DNA of 64,000 nucleotides from Deinococcus malanensis (GTDB lineage Bacteria > Deinococcota > Deinococci > Deinococcales > Deinococcaceae). Shown here piece by piece: positions 19,086 through 28,566 of the stretch. A program made the translations under genes and the position numbers. Numbering within the stretch: position 1 is the stretch's first letter; each line of letters opens with the position of its first letter. The notes under the pieces are model-generated. The model ran no database searches. It saw nothing but the letters and a program-made list of their open reading frames with translations, and was not told the DNA's origin. The stretch covers positions 42,568 to 106,567 of the forward strand of contig NZ_BMPP01000016.1 in assembly GCF_014647655.1 (NCBI RefSeq), written 5' to 3'.

Positions 19086-21974
19086 TCACGGGGTTTCCTT
19101 CTGCGGGTAATGCGCGCCGGCCCTGTGTTCCGGCGGCAGGCCCGACGCTCGAGCCAACGCGCAGAACACCTTCACGATCCGCGGATCGAACATCTCACCC
19201 GACTTCCGCTGGATTTCCGACAGGGCCTCGCTGGCGGACCAGGCCGGCTTGTAAGGCCTTTGGTTCGTCAGGGCGTCGTAGGTGTCCACCACCGCGAAAA
19301 TCCGGGCCACCAGCGGGATGTCCGCTCCAGCGAGGCCGTCCGGATACCCGGCGCCGTCCCACCGCTCGTGGTGGTGCCGGATGACCTGCCGCGCTTCGTC
19401 CGGGAGGGTTGGGATCCGGCGCGACAGCGTGTCGGCAATGCCCGCGTGACTTTTCATGATGGCCCATTCGGCAGGATCCAGCGGACCTGGCTTCAGCAGA
19501 ATGTGATCAGGAACAGCCAGTTTTCCGATGTCGTGCAGATATGCGCCCTGGCGGAGGCCTTCGAGAGCGGCGTGATCCAGGCCCACAGCCTGCCCTAGGC
19601 GCAGGGCAAGGGCCACGACCCGCTCGGTGTGACCCGCGGTCTCAAAGTCACGCAGCTCCAGCGACAATCCCAGGGCCAGCATGGCGCCTTCGCGGGTGGC
19701 GGCAATATCCGCGATGTGCGCTTCGCGGTCCAGCGCACGCCCGATCAGTTCGGCCACACGCATCGTGAGTGGTACGCCCGCCGGCGGCAGTTCAGCCAGT
19801 GCATGCGTCCACAGCATAGCCACGGTTCCCACGTTGACTCCCCGTTCCCACACGGGAACAATCACCAGGCCGCGCAGCCCCGCAGCTGCCAACCACGCGG
19901 CTGCCCCGGTGAAGTCACCGGCGGTGCCCGTCAGGAACGCCGCCTCTCCAACAAGCTTGATCAGACTGTCCGCGCCTTCGGCCTGGGTGAAACGTGTCAG
20001 AAGTTCGGCGGATCCGGCGGGCCAGGTGCCGTCCCAGATCACCGCCTGTCTGTCAGGAAGGTTGAACACCGCAGCATCGGCGCCCAGGAAGGAGCGGCAG
20101 CTGGCCAGGGACTCGCGTGCGATTTGCATGGGATCCTCAGAGTGGCTGAGCTGCGACGAGAGATCGGCGAGCATCCGAAATTCCTGGGTGTGCCGCTGCT
20201 CCTGCTGGACCGCCCAGAGGTGCTCGAAGGCCAGCGCCCCGGCGGACGCGAGGGCGCGCAGCAGCCGGCCGTCGAGTTCCGTGAAGGTACGCGGCTCTTC
20301 CCGCAGGGCAAGCAGCGCGCCGATCGGTCCGCCGTCGGCACGCAGCAGCGGCGCCACAAGCATCGCTCCGGCCCGGGCGTGCGTCAGCTGATGGATCCGG
20401 GCGTCACCCAGCACGTCCTGGACGATCTGCACTTCAGCGCCGTCAATCGCGTGCCAGGTCAGTCCCGTGCCGCGGGGAATCGCGATGTGCTCCAGTTCAG
20501 CGTACGCCCCTGAGCCTGCCACCAGTGACAGGGCGTCACGAGCGGCGTCGTACCGGGCCACGGCCACGTGCTCCGTAGCGAGCAGCGCGCGGGATTCACC
20601 AACCAGGCGCCGTTCGAGTTCATCCTGACGGTGAATGTGACGCAGCGCGAAGTTCGCGTCGGCCAGGACTTCCAGTTCTCGAGTCCGGGCGTGTTCACGG
20701 GCGCGGCGGTGATGAACGGCGAGGATGGCGCCCGCCTGCGCGGCGAACTCTTCCGCCAGCCGCATTTCGTGGGCTTCGAAGGCCTGATCGGACGACAGGC
20801 TCTCCAGGTTGATCAGAGCGGTGACGCGGCCGTCAGCCACGACGGGAGCGCTGAGGCTCGCGCGGACATCCGAAAGGGAACCGTGCTCCCGGTACGTGTC
20901 AACCAGCGCTGCGGATCCGGAATGCTGATGAATGGCCACGGACCACTTCTCTATGTCCCGGCCGCGGATCACGCGGGCTTTCCCCGCCGCCCAGTCCTGG
21001 TCGTCGCCATGCCAGGCCCGCAAGGTCGCGTCCGGGTTCCTCAGGCCGAGCAACGCGTCCGAATACCCCACCTGAGCCTGGAGGACCTGCGCGTCACCCT
21101 CACGCACGAACAGCGTTCCCGCTTCAGCGCTGGGAACAGCGGCAATCACGGCACGCAAAAACGGCGTCCAGATGTCCTCGCCGGGAACGTCGCTGCTCAT
21201 CAGGGACGAGGTGGCCCGCAACGCCTGCCACATCATCTCAGCGGTGATGCCCGCCTCGGCCTGGACAGGCCCCCGCGATAAGCTCAGCCCGCGCTTGGCG
21301 CGGTGCGCCATCTTGTCACGCAGCATGCGGTGGTCAGCAAGCCGCAGCAGGTCGTTGGGGGCGCCGGCGTCCACCGGAAACGCCGCGTGACCGACCGACG
21401 CACGCGCCTGCTGGAACCCTGACGCGCGCAGATGACCATTGATGTTCTGAACGGTGACGCGCAGCTCACTCCACACGAACTGGTCACCAGTCAGCAGCAC
21501 GAGAAATTCATCGCCGCCAAGGCGGTACACGCTGGCCGGCACCGGAAATTCCTGGTGCAGGGTCCGCGCGAACAGACGCAGGAGCCGGTCGCCCTGCTCA
21601 TGCCCCTGGGTGTCATTCACGGCCTTCAGGTCGTCCAGATCAAGCAGCAGCAGATGAACGGCCTCGCCGGTCCGAGCGGAGTGCGCCAGGGTCAGGTTAA
21701 AGTCCTCGTCAAACGCCTGACGGTCACGCAGGCCGGTCAGGAGGTCGGTGCAGGCCGCGCCCCTCACGCGGTGAGGCGGAAGTCCGCTCTCCTCCGGAGG
21801 AATGAGAGGCGCGTCACCGTGCTTGAAGCAGGCTCGGAGATACTGCGCCGTTCGGTCCGGCACCGGGCTGCCTGCCGCGGCCGCCAGATGGATGAGTCGC
21901 TCCACTTCATCGTTCAGCTGCGTCACGCGGAGATCTGCTGCCTCCTGGCCATTGTTCAACCCCGGTTCGGTCAC
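19086..21974 (-). CDS. GGDEF-GAF-GAF-GAF-HD-GYP bifunctional c-di-GMP enzyme
   Basis: A 962-residue protein from GTG 21974. Order: helical N-terminus, GGDEF (about 75-230: TDLLTGLRDR, DLDDLKAVND, GGDEF), three GAF-like domains (about 245-420, 430-590, 595-750) and HD-GYP (about 755-940: LHDIGKLAVPD, HHERWDGAGYP). Both output domains keep their key residues, so it could make and degrade c-di-GMP. No RxxD I-site precedes the GGDEF motif. No membrane segments. GAF domains suggest small-ligand or phytochrome-like sensing, but I did not locate a bilin cysteine. It probably heads an operon with the TPR-GGDEF gene downstream. Confidence 0.9.
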   Translation of the reverse strand: MTEPGLNNGQEAADLRVTQLNDEVERLIHLAAAAGSPVPDRTAQYLRACFKHGDAPLIPPEESGLPPHRVRGAACTDLLTGLRDRQAFDEDFNLTLAHSARTGEAVHLLLLDLDDLKAVNDTQGHEQGDRLLRLFARTLHQEFPVPASVYRLGGDEFLVLLTGDQFVWSELRVTVQNINGHLRASGFQQARASVGHAAFPVDAGAPNDLLRLADHRMLRDKMAHRAKRGLSLSRGPVQAEAGITAEMMWQALRATSSLMSSDVPGEDIWTPFLRAVIAAVPSAEAGTLFVREGDAQVLQAQVGYSDALLGLRNPDATLRAWHGDDQDWAAGKARVIRGRDIEKWSVAIHQHSGSAALVDTYREHGSLSDVRASLSAPVVADGRVTALINLESLSSDQAFEAHEMRLAEEFAAQAGAILAVHHRRAREHARTRELEVLADANFALRHIHRQDELERRLVGESRALLATEHVAVARYDAARDALSLVAGSGAYAELEHIAIPRGTGLTWHAIDGAEVQIVQDVLGDARIHQLTHARAGAMLVAPLLRADGGPIGALLALREEPRTFTELDGRLLRALASAGALAFEHLWAVQQEQRHTQEFRMLADLSSQLSHSEDPMQIARESLASCRSFLGADAAVFNLPDRQAVIWDGTWPAGSAELLTRFTQAEGADSLIKLVGEAAFLTGTAGDFTGAAAWLAAAGLRGLVIVPVWERGVNVGTVAMLWTHALAELPPAGVPLTMRVAELIGRALDREAHIADIAATREGAMLALGLSLELRDFETAGHTERVVALALRLGQAVGLDHAALEGLRQGAYLHDIGKLAVPDHILLKPGPLDPAEWAIMKSHAGIADTLSRRIPTLPDEARQVIRHHHERWDGAGYPDGLAGADIPLVARIFAVVDTYDALTNQRPYKPAWSASEALSEIQRKSGEMFDPRIVKVFCALARASGLPPEHRAGAHYPQKETP

Positions 21975-22105
21975 GAACGCACCTTCTGTCGAGCCGGGGT
22001 TGCAGAACAGGCCGACTGGGTCACAGGGCTGGCTCCCGGCTCGTGTCGCGCTTCAGGACACACATTCCCCTCAGAGTAGGCGAAGGTCATATCATGCGTC
22101 TTACT

Positions 22106-23167
22106 TGGAGTGCACCCTCATTACCGGGCCACGAGGCAAGACACTTCGCCCTGGTCAGCCGCTACGCTGACCATACCGCGAAGGAGTCAGCATGCCCGGA
22201 CGTCATCACAGCCGAGAGTTCAAACTTGAAGTGGTCAGCCAGATCAACACCGGCCAGCGCAGTACCGCTCAGCTCAGCCGCGAGCACTCACTCGCCCCAA
22301 GTCTGATTCACCGTTGGCGTAAAGAGGTCGAGGCGCGCGGCGTCGCCGCATTCACCGATGGAGCAGCGACAGATCGCAGTGCTGAACTGAGAATCGCAGA
22401 GCTGGAACGGTACTGCGGCCAGTTGTCACTGGAGAACCCGCTGTTAAAAAAGTCCTTATCGACGTACCGCTCGAACAGCGGCACCAAATGATTCAGGATG
22501 CGCGCGGCGCGCATCCTGAGGTGTCGGTACGTTGCCTCTGTCGGTTGCACGACGTCAGCCGTTCCTGGTACCTCCAGCGGCAGGGCACACAGGTTACCGA
22601 CCGGGATCAACCCCTGGCCGAGGAGATCGAGGCCGTAGTGCTGAAGTGGAGCGGCTATGGGTATCGCCGCGTGACCTGCGAATTAGCCCGCCGGGGACTT
22701 TGGGCGAACCACAAGCGTGTCCTCCGCGTGATGCGGGAACGCCGACTCTGGTGCCGACCCAAGCGTCGGCACCAGGCGACGACCGATTCCGCACACCAGG
22801 GCGCCCGCTTTCCTAATCTGCTGCCCGAGATGGTTGCCGACCGGCCCGATCAGGTCTGGCAGGCCGATCTCACCTACGTGAGGGTGCAGGCGGGCTTCGT
22901 GTATCTGGCGTGTGTGCTGGACAGCTTTACTCCCGAGATCGTGGGGTGGGCGATGTCGAACATGATGGACGTGGCGTTGCCCCTGACGGCTCTGGACAAC
23001 GCGCTGACAGCGCGTTGTCCTCCTCCTGGCCTGCTGCATCACTCGGATCAGGGGTCGCAATACGCCAGTCGGTGCTATATCGATCGGTTGAGGGCGATGG
23101 GCATCAGGCCAAGTATGTCCTGGTCAGGAAATCCCTATGACAATGCTCGGATGGAGACTTCTGCAAG
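22106..23167 (+). mobile_element. IS3-family element, right end missing
   Basis: The left end TGGAGTGCACCC at 22106 resembles the inverted right end of a related IS3 copy near 42468 (reverse complement TGGAGTGAACCC). OrfA and orfB follow in the usual -1 arrangement. The element stops inside orfB at about 23164-23167, where the sequence becomes a RecA C-terminal fragment. The right inverted repeat is absent, so the copy is immobile on its own. Confidence 0.75.
22192..22491 (+). CDS. IS3-family transposase OrfA
   Basis: 99 residues with an N-terminal helix-turn-helix (SREFKLEVVSQINTGQRSTAQLSREHSL) and a leucine-rich C-terminal helix (AELRIAELERYCGQLSLE) typical of IS3 OrfA, which binds the element ends. 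The stop overlaps the orfB start as ATGA, allowing coupling or frameshifting to make OrfAB. GAAGGAG precedes the start. Confidence 0.85.
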   Translation: MPGRHHSREFKLEVVSQINTGQRSTAQLSREHSLAPSLIHRWRKEVEARGVAAFTDGAATDRSAELRIAELERYCGQLSLENPLLKKSLSTYRSNSGTK

Positions 23168-23207
23168 TCCAACATGGAAAACAACGTCGCCGTGTCGCAT
23201 AGCGTGA
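22488..23207 (+). pseudogene. IS3-family transposase OrfB, 3' truncated
   Basis: The rve/DDE integrase core is present: WQADLTYVRV (first Asp), LLHHSDQGSQYAS (second Asp) and GNPYDNARME (Glu). After that Glu the protein should continue with SFFKTLK-type sequence for about 60 residues, as in the copy at 41798-42433. Here the frame instead crosses into RecA-derived DNA and ends at 23207. The catalytic triad is intact but the C-terminal domain is lost. Confidence 0.8.
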
Positions 23208-23515
23208 AAATCAAGACGGTGAAGAACAAGATCGCCCCGCCGTTCAAGGAAGTCGAGCTGACCCTGCGGTACGGTCACGGCTTTGACGCTATGGATGACC
23301 TGGTCACACTCGCGACCAACTTCAAGGTCATCAAGAAGGCTGGCAGCTTCTACTCCTATAACGACGAGCGGATCGGGCAGGGCAAGGAGAAGGCAGTGGC
23401 CTTCCTGAGTGAACGCCCTGACCTGCTCGAGGAGATCCGTGCGCGGGTGCTCGAACCGATGTGCGGCGGCCCAGCAGCCAAGACCACCGACGCAGAATCT
23501 ACCCTCACCGCCTGA
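23165..23515 (+). pseudogene. RecA C-terminal fragment, copy 1
   Basis: The frame gives KSNMENNVAVSHSVKIKTVK followed by the end of the RecA core and C-terminal domain (KNKIAPPFKEVEL, IIKKAGSFYSYN-type block as VIKKAGSFYSYNDERIGQGK). The Walker A and B ATPase motifs and loops L1/L2 are absent, so it cannot act as a recombinase. It begins exactly at the IS3 junction. It is nearly identical to the copy at 30335-30745. The ATG at 23174 is an internal methionine of RecA, not a proven start. A strong terminator follows. Confidence 0.85.
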
Positions 23516-23528
23516 CGATCAAACTCAA

Positions 23529-23565
23529 GCGACCCCCCGGACCGAAAGATCCGGGGGGTCGCTTC
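23529..23565 (+). terminator. Rho-independent terminator after RecA fragment 1
   Basis: GCGACCCCCCGG pairs with CCGGGGGGTCGC around a 10-base loop, followed by TTCT. Very stable GC stem; it would end transcription from the RecA fragment. Confidence 0.8.
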
Positions 23566-23583
23566 TGGTGCTGAACCCCACCG

Positions 23584-23685
23584 TGACACCCGTGTCATGA
23601 CGTGCTACGTAAACTCAACGCATCAACAAGTTCAATCCGCCCGAGTGAAGGCGGTTCTCCAGCCCTGCCTCGGTGCAGGGCTTTT
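23584..23685 (+). promoter_or_regulatory. Palindrome plus two-hairpin leader, copy 1
   Basis: TGACAC-CC-GTGTCA at 23584-23597 is an operator-like dyad. Downstream, CCGCC/GGCGG (23637-23654) encloses the loop CGAGTGAA. A second hairpin AGCCCTGC/GCAGGGCT (23661-23682) is followed by TTT, resembling an attenuator. The same order, stems and first loop occur at 31582-31680 before a homologous gene, so the elements are conserved between the copies. Confidence 0.6.
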
Positions 23686-23744
23686 CCCATGCTCACATCA
23701 ACATTCTCGCCAGACCAGAACAACGAACCCTGGTACGTTGAGAG

Positions 23745-23945
23745 GTGCTCAAGTTTCGTCGCCCACGCCAGTCAGACAGCACCCCGCCCGCAACACAAGC
23801 TCCACCTCGCCCTCACGGAGCACGCATCAGCGACCAGTTCGAAAGCGAGGTCCACACGGCCCTCCAGAACGTCCCCTATGACGTCCGACCCGACATGCTC
23901 CTCGAAGACTGCGTCGCGCTGACCTTCGCGAGAGGTCTTGACTGA
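23745..23945 (+). pseudogene. DUF2726-like protein fragment, copy 1
   Basis: Homologous to the first 60 residues of the gene at 31746 (RISDQFES, ALQNVPYDVRPDMLLEDCVALTF). The position equal to the other copy's ATG is AAG here; a GTG two codons earlier could start translation. The sequence diverges after CVALTF at about 23930 and ends at 23945, so the nuclease-like fold is lost. Confidence 0.65.
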
Positions 23946-23949
23946 CACG

Positions 23950-24190
23950 CATGCACCCCACGCTCGGGTGAGCGGATCCCTTATGCCGCCCGATCCGATT
24001 CGTGAGCGCCTCCCGGAAGGCCTCTGGGTGGATCACGAGCAGCACTCCGCTGTACCGCACCAGCCTGGCGTCCGGTTTCGGTCCTGAACCGGGGAGGATT
24101 TCGTGGGGTCCGTACGTGACCTGCAGAACGTGGAAGCCGTACGTACCGCCGAGCCCCTGCAGGAGTCCCGCACGAGCGCACGTGAGCAAC
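23950..24190 (-). pseudogene. Hypothetical gene fragment truncated at the duplicated-block boundary
   Basis: Leftward, a coherent frame (LLQGLGGTYGFHVLQVTYGP, ARLVRYSGVLLVIHPEAF) runs from about 24190 to about 23950, where it meets the truncated DUF2726-like gene. A TTG at 24189 is the only candidate start. No family recognised. It lies directly downstream of the gene ending at 24215. Confidence 0.4.
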
Positions 24191-24214
24191 TCGAATCGCA
24201 GCAGCGTGCGCCCC

Positions 24215-24712
24215 CTAGTTCCCGCGCGCGATGGCGGGTGGGTGCGCGAGGGCCGCCGTGGCCAGTTCGACGGCCTCCTCGAACCCGCCGTGCCCGTCGT
24301 ACCCGGCCTGGCTGTTCAGGAGGGCCCGGTACGCGACCGCGTACACGTTCCTTCGCATCTCGGTGTCGTTCAGGGTCTCGACGAACTGGTCACTCGCGAG
24401 CAGGTTGCCCAGGTGGCGGGCTTCCACGCCGGCACTCGTGGTGTCCTGCTGCTCGGGCACGTGCGCGACCAGGTGCACGGTGCGCTCCTGCGGGTCCAGG
24501 GTGAACGCGAGTTGCGCGCGGGTCTGCGCGAGCACGGTGGGCGTGAGGGCACGGACGGCGTCCACGATGTGGTTGGCCATCAGGGCGAGGTTGTGGCGGT
24601 CCTGGAAGGGGAACTGCTCGGTGAGTTCCATGCCGATCATGACGCGGGTGGTGTCGTCGGTCAGTTGGGGCAGTTGGCTGGTGGCATCGAAGTCGAAGTC
24701 GAAGTCGGTCAT
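24215..24712 (-). CDS. Hypothetical protein, 165 aa
   Basis: ATG 24712 has GGAGG upstream; a start at 24727 is possible. The N-terminus is an Asp/Phe alternation (DFDFDFD). The rest is helical, with a repeated theme of surface charges and a C-terminal helix (GFEEAVELATAALAHPP). No family recognised. Probably co-transcribed with the gene at 24764-25165, 51 bases upstream. Confidence 0.6.
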   Translation of the reverse strand: MTDFDFDFDATSQLPQLTDDTTRVMIGMELTEQFPFQDRHNLALMANHIVDAVRALTPTVLAQTRAQLAFTLDPQERTVHLVAHVPEQQDTTSAGVEARHLGNLLASDQFVETLNDTEMRRNVYAVAYRALLNSQAGYDGHGGFEEAVELATAALAHPPAIARGN

Positions 24713-24763
24713 GGGTTCAGCCTCCACTGGGAGAGGGGGTCAGGGCAAGCGGCTGTAAGCGCA

Positions 24764-25165
24764 TCAGCTGGCCTGGAGGGCAAGGGGGCTCATGACCTGC
24801 TGGAGTGCGGCCGCGAGGCGCCGGCGGTCGTCCATGGTGATCAGGAACTGGCTACTGAGGCTGGGGGAGCCATGCGGTCGAACGGCGCCCAGGGTGAGGG
24901 TGGCGGCACCGGCGTGAATGAATGCGACGCCCTGCTGTGCGGGGAGGAGGTCGTGCACGGTTCCGGTCGTGCCTTCCTGGAGGAAGGCGCGCAGGCGCGG
25001 GATGAGGTGCTCGGGGCACGCGCCGGTGAGTTCGGCGGAGATGCCGTTGAAATCGGTGATCAGGGTGAGGTGAACGGAGTGCTCAGAGCGGTGATGCTCG
25101 ACGAGGAGGACCGCCCCGAAATCCGTCAGGACGAGCTGGGCAGTCGGCGGGTGAGTGGAGATCAT
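24764..25165 (-). CDS. Hypothetical protein, 133 aa
   Basis: The ATG at 25165 overlaps the stop of a 41-codon upstream frame as ATGA; a second ATG at 25189 would add eight residues. The protein alternates beta strands and short helices (VLTDFGAVLLVEHHRSEHSVHL, LITDFNGISAEL), like a small roadblock or chaperone-type fold, but I cannot assign a family. Gene order suggests an operon with the 24215-24712 gene. Confidence 0.55.
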   Translation of the reverse strand: MISTHPPTAQLVLTDFGAVLLVEHHRSEHSVHLTLITDFNGISAELTGACPEHLIPRLRAFLQEGTTGTVHDLLPAQQGVAFIHAGAATLTLGAVRPHGSPSLSSQFLITMDDRRRLAAALQQVMSPLALQAS

Positions 25166-25287
25166 GCTTCGCAGGGTGATGGGGCGCATGTGTGCCAAGC
25201 AATCAGGAGCTGCAGATGACGTTCCGCGACATGTGCAGCACGGCGTGCACTTGACTGGGGCGTGGGACCGCGCAGGGTGACGAACAT
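25162..25287 (-). CDS. Possible upstream small ORF, 41 aa
   Basis: ATG 25287 opens 41 codons (MFVTLRGPTPQSS, then an Arg/His/Leu helix). Its TGA overlaps the next gene's ATG in an ATGA arrangement, typical of translational coupling. No ribosome binding site of note. It could be a leader ORF or chance. Confidence 0.25.
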   Translation of the reverse strand: MFVTLRGPTPQSSARRAAHVAERHLQLLIAWHTCAPSPCEA

Positions 25288-25314
25288 GCGCGCGGACAGG
25301 TCCGGGGTGAGCTG

Positions 25315-26151
25315 TCAGACCCCGCATCCCCCTTGAAGGCGGGACTTCAGGCCACTGCCGGACCTCCACTCATTCACGTCCAGGGCATAGCCTTCGTAGT
25401 ACGCGCCGAATGTCACGACTTCCATGCGTCCGTCCCCGTTCAGGTCAGCGATGCCGGCCAGCCGGTACAGGGTCGCCATGGGCATGGGTTGATCCGAACC
25501 CGGGTCCCAGGGCGTGCGGGGGGCGAGGTGCTCTCCGAGTACGGTGGTCACGACCCGGCCGTTCATCACCTGCCGGAGCAGGAGCAGGCTGTAGTCGCCC
25601 GGCATGCCGACAGGCGGTGGGTCCAGGCCCTGACGTCCGGCAAAGTGCGCGGCTTCCAGGATGACTTCCTGGGTGCCATTGCCGTCCAGATCCGTGCGGG
25701 TCACACCCAACACGTTGACCTTCGCGCCGGTCAGGCCGCGCCTAGTCAGTTCCGCGCGCACAATCTCGCGGTAGGTCGGGTTGTTCGTGGGCACGCTGAC
25801 GACCGGGCGGGGGTGCCCCTTGACCGTGCCGGGAACGAGCAGCCGGAAGGGACCGGAGGCCAGGCCCGGCGTGAGGCGGACAGCGTAAGCGGACATGCAC
25901 GGATCCCCGAACGATTCCGCGCGACCTCCCGTAACTGGCGTGGCAGGGCCGGAAACCGGCCGGTAGGTTTCCCCGGCACGAGTGCGGGGGGCGGCCTGGA
26001 CGGCAGGGAGCCAGCCACTTCCTGTCCAGGCGCCCAGCAATTCCGCCTGGTCGGCACCTGGGAGCTGCACGAGGACAGGCGCGAAGGCCCCTGCAGGGAT
26101 GGACCATGCGGAAGCCACCGTCAGCAGGATCGGGAGCAGAACATGTCGCAT
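25315..26151 (-). CDS. Secreted FG-GAP/VCBS-like repeat protein, 278 aa
   Basis: Residues 1-23 are a signal peptide (LLPILLTVASAWSIPAGA). Two calcium-binding-type repeats occur in the C-terminal half: DLDGNGTQEVILEA and DLNGDGRMEVVTFG, the FG-GAP/VCBS signature of beta-propeller-like extracellular proteins. One Cys pair (DPCMSAYA and terminal GGCGV) could form a disulfide. Function unknown; location outside the membrane is likely. Confidence 0.7.
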   Translation of the reverse strand: MRHVLLPILLTVASAWSIPAGAFAPVLVQLPGADQAELLGAWTGSGWLPAVQAAPRTRAGETYRPVSGPATPVTGGRAESFGDPCMSAYAVRLTPGLASGPFRLLVPGTVKGHPRPVVSVPTNNPTYREIVRAELTRRGLTGAKVNVLGVTRTDLDGNGTQEVILEAAHFAGRQGLDPPPVGMPGDYSLLLLRQVMNGRVVTTVLGEHLAPRTPWDPGSDQPMPMATLYRLAGIADLNGDGRMEVVTFGAYYEGYALDVNEWRSGSGLKSRLQGGCGV

Positions 26152-26564
26152 GCTTCACCGTAAGCCACAAGCACCTGTCCGTGGTTACGGATGATACTCG
26201 GGTCTTTCGAACTCCTCCCGGCGGGCTTGTGGGACGAACTCCAGGTGCGGGACGACGCGCAGAGCATTCCCTGCAAGACATCCGCGTGGCCAGGACCCAA
26301 TCAGGCCGGGATGGCAGCCCTGCGACTAATGGCCGGGCATGGCAGCCCTGCGTCGGCATCCTGCGTCTTGTGGAGGATGCGCACGAGATTGGCTGTCCCC
26401 GCCCTTGAAGTTGCCACGCTGTTGCCACGCCCAGCCGCTTAGGCTGTGGGTACCAGATTCATCAGCGTCAAGAGGAGGACGGCCCCAGAAACTGATGCTC
26501 CCGCTCAAACTGCCTGGACGACATCTCTCAATATCCGCTCCTGGCGGACTGGAGGGACCCCATC
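26152..26564. other. Divergent intergenic region
   Basis: Lies between two divergently transcribed secreted-protein genes and should hold both promoters. GGAGGG before the right-hand gene is its ribosome binding site. I see no repeat, RNA or clear dyad. Confidence 0.4.
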
Positions 26565-28334
26565 ATGATCCCCACCTCATCCTCGCGGCCCGGTAAGCGC
26601 CGAGCCCTCCTCATCCTCGGTGCAGCCCTGGCATCCAGTGCGATGGCCTGGAAGCCCAGCACTCACATCTACTTCGCTGAGCAGGCGCTGACAGACGCAG
26701 TCACCGACGGCCGGGTCACCATCTGCCGCACCAACTACGAGGCAGGAACCATCGCAGGCGACTGCCGTGACTACGCCGTGGACCCTGAGATCCTGGCGGC
26801 CTTGCGGGCGGCCCCCGCGCAGTACCGCGCCGGGGTCCTGGGTCCGGACGCCTACCCGGACCTGCTGACCGGTCAGCGCGTCATTCACCCGGACGAGAGC
26901 CTGCCGAAGCGGCCGGACGCGCCGGGGGGAGCGAACAGCTGGCTCCAGTACCTGTGGGACAGCGCGGCAGCCGAGGGAGGCGGGAACCGGTTGGCCATCA
27001 AGGCGTTCGTGGTGGGGTACCTCACGCATGCGGCGGGCGACATGTACGGCCATACCTTCGTGAATGCTTACACCGGCGGGGAGTTCGCCCTGGGGCCGAA
27101 TGCGGTGCGGCACATCGTACTGGAGGGGTACGTGGCCAAACGGACACCCCCTCCAGTGGATGCAGCGGGCCGGCCAGTGAATGAGAACAGCGTGTCGATT
27201 GATGGGGTGTCGGACTTCATGTACCGGCGGATGGTGGACGCCCGGCCCGGGTCGGTCCTGCGAGATCAGTTGCTCGCCGGGCCGGGAGCGGCCACGTCGG
27301 TGCCGCGGGTGTACTCGGATCTGCGCGCTGGCCTGCAGCGGGACGTGGATGAATATTACCGGCGCAAGGCCGACTTCGACCGCCGGTCCGCGGACAAGCT
27401 GGCTGCGGCCGCGCGGTGCAAGCCCTTGGATTTCTCGTGCAGTGCCACGCTGCTGGTCACGCAGGCCGGGGTGATTCAGGCGGAGAAAGCAGCGTACATG
27501 GCCGTGAATGCCGCGCCGATCACGTACAAGGAGTATTGGATCAAGGACATTGACGACGGACTGCGGGCCTGGCCGGGAGTGAGTCATCAGCTCGCGCGGG
27601 CCCTGGTGTACAACACCGGCGGTGTGGACACAGCGCGGGCGCAGAAGGTGGCGGAACAATACGTCTATGACCATCTGCTGTCCATGTCTGGCGCTCCGGA
27701 CGCGGTGGGTGGAAGCCTCGGACTGATCAACAGCGTGCTGTCCGCGTTGTTCCCGGCCTTCATCCGCGAGGCCGTCGAGCAGATGAAACGCGACCTTCTC
27801 AACTCGCTCCTTCGGCAGGCCTTCGGGCTGACGGTCGAGGAACTCAAAGCGTATGTGACCAGCCCGGAAGTGCACTTTGACCGGGTGATGGCCACGCCTG
27901 GCGGTCAGAAAACCACCTTGCGCCAGATGAACCGAGGCGAGTTGCGCATCGCGGATGACGGGTTTGCCAATCCGTCTGCTCGTTTCGATTACCGCGTGTT
28001 TCCGGCGGGTTACAACACCGTGACCATCGGCAAACTGGTGCTGTTGCCGCCTGCGGAGATCAACCGTCTGCTCCGAGACCTGGGAGCCACGCAGGTGCTG
28101 AGTACCCCGAACGTCATGCTGGGCTTCATCCGTTCCCTTGACGGGCACAACGAATGGCTCAATAACGCTCCTTACCAGCTTGCGCCTGCGATGAACTGTG
28201 GCGCGTACGTCCGCCTGTTCATGCGGCAGACCGGCGAGGCGGTTCGCTGCGGTTCCATCATTCAAGGTGAGCCGGTGCAGAAGGTGGTGCCCCGCCCCGT
28301 GCCTCTCGTGCCCATCACTCCACCCGGGCGCTAA
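26565..28334 (+). CDS. Secreted zinc-dependent phospholipase C-like protein
   Basis: A signal peptide ends at SSAMAWKPSTH, placing Trp and His near the mature N-terminus as in zinc phospholipases C. Further metal-ligand-type motifs follow: HIYFAEQAL, GVLGPDAYPD and GYLTHAAGDMYGHTF, matching the Zn_dep_PLPC pattern of spaced His/Asp ligands. The 589-residue length exceeds the classical enzyme, with an extra C-terminal region (from about 340) of unknown role. Such proteins hydrolyse phospholipids outside the cell. A 607-codon opposite-strand frame is a GC shadow. Confidence 0.7.
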   Translation: MIPTSSSRPGKRRALLILGAALASSAMAWKPSTHIYFAEQALTDAVTDGRVTICRTNYEAGTIAGDCRDYAVDPEILAALRAAPAQYRAGVLGPDAYPDLLTGQRVIHPDESLPKRPDAPGGANSWLQYLWDSAAAEGGGNRLAIKAFVVGYLTHAAGDMYGHTFVNAYTGGEFALGPNAVRHIVLEGYVAKRTPPPVDAAGRPVNENSVSIDGVSDFMYRRMVDARPGSVLRDQLLAGPGAATSVPRVYSDLRAGLQRDVDEYYRRKADFDRRSADKLAAAARCKPLDFSCSATLLVTQAGVIQAEKAAYMAVNAAPITYKEYWIKDIDDGLRAWPGVSHQLARALVYNTGGVDTARAQKVAEQYVYDHLLSMSGAPDAVGGSLGLINSVLSALFPAFIREAVEQMKRDLLNSLLRQAFGLTVEELKAYVTSPEVHFDRVMATPGGQKTTLRQMNRGELRIADDGFANPSARFDYRVFPAGYNTVTIGKLVLLPPAEINRLLRDLGATQVLSTPNVMLGFIRSLDGHNEWLNNAPYQLAPAMNCGAYVRLFMRQTGEAVRCGSIIQGEPVQKVVPRPVPLVPITPPGR

Positions 28335-28566
28335 CGGAAATGGATTCTGGCGGGCGCACCAGTGTCTCAGCACCGTGAGCAATCCCGTGAGCCAAGCCAT
28401 TGTCGGCCCGTCCGTTGAAGGGCATTAACTCCAGCACGCCATCACCGTGTTGGCCGACGTCATGGCGTCCGCAACCTGGATTGCCGGACCATCAGGCTTG
28501 AGAAGTGTCGTACGATACCCATACCAGCGTTCAGCCGTCCGCCTCACCGATGGTTCTGGAGGGTCT

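Noticed and set aside
26577..28400. 607-codon open frame on the minus strand opposite the phospholipase C-like gene
   Set aside because: Composition is Arg/His/Gly-rich without domain sequence; it mirrors the real gene and arises from high GC third positions.
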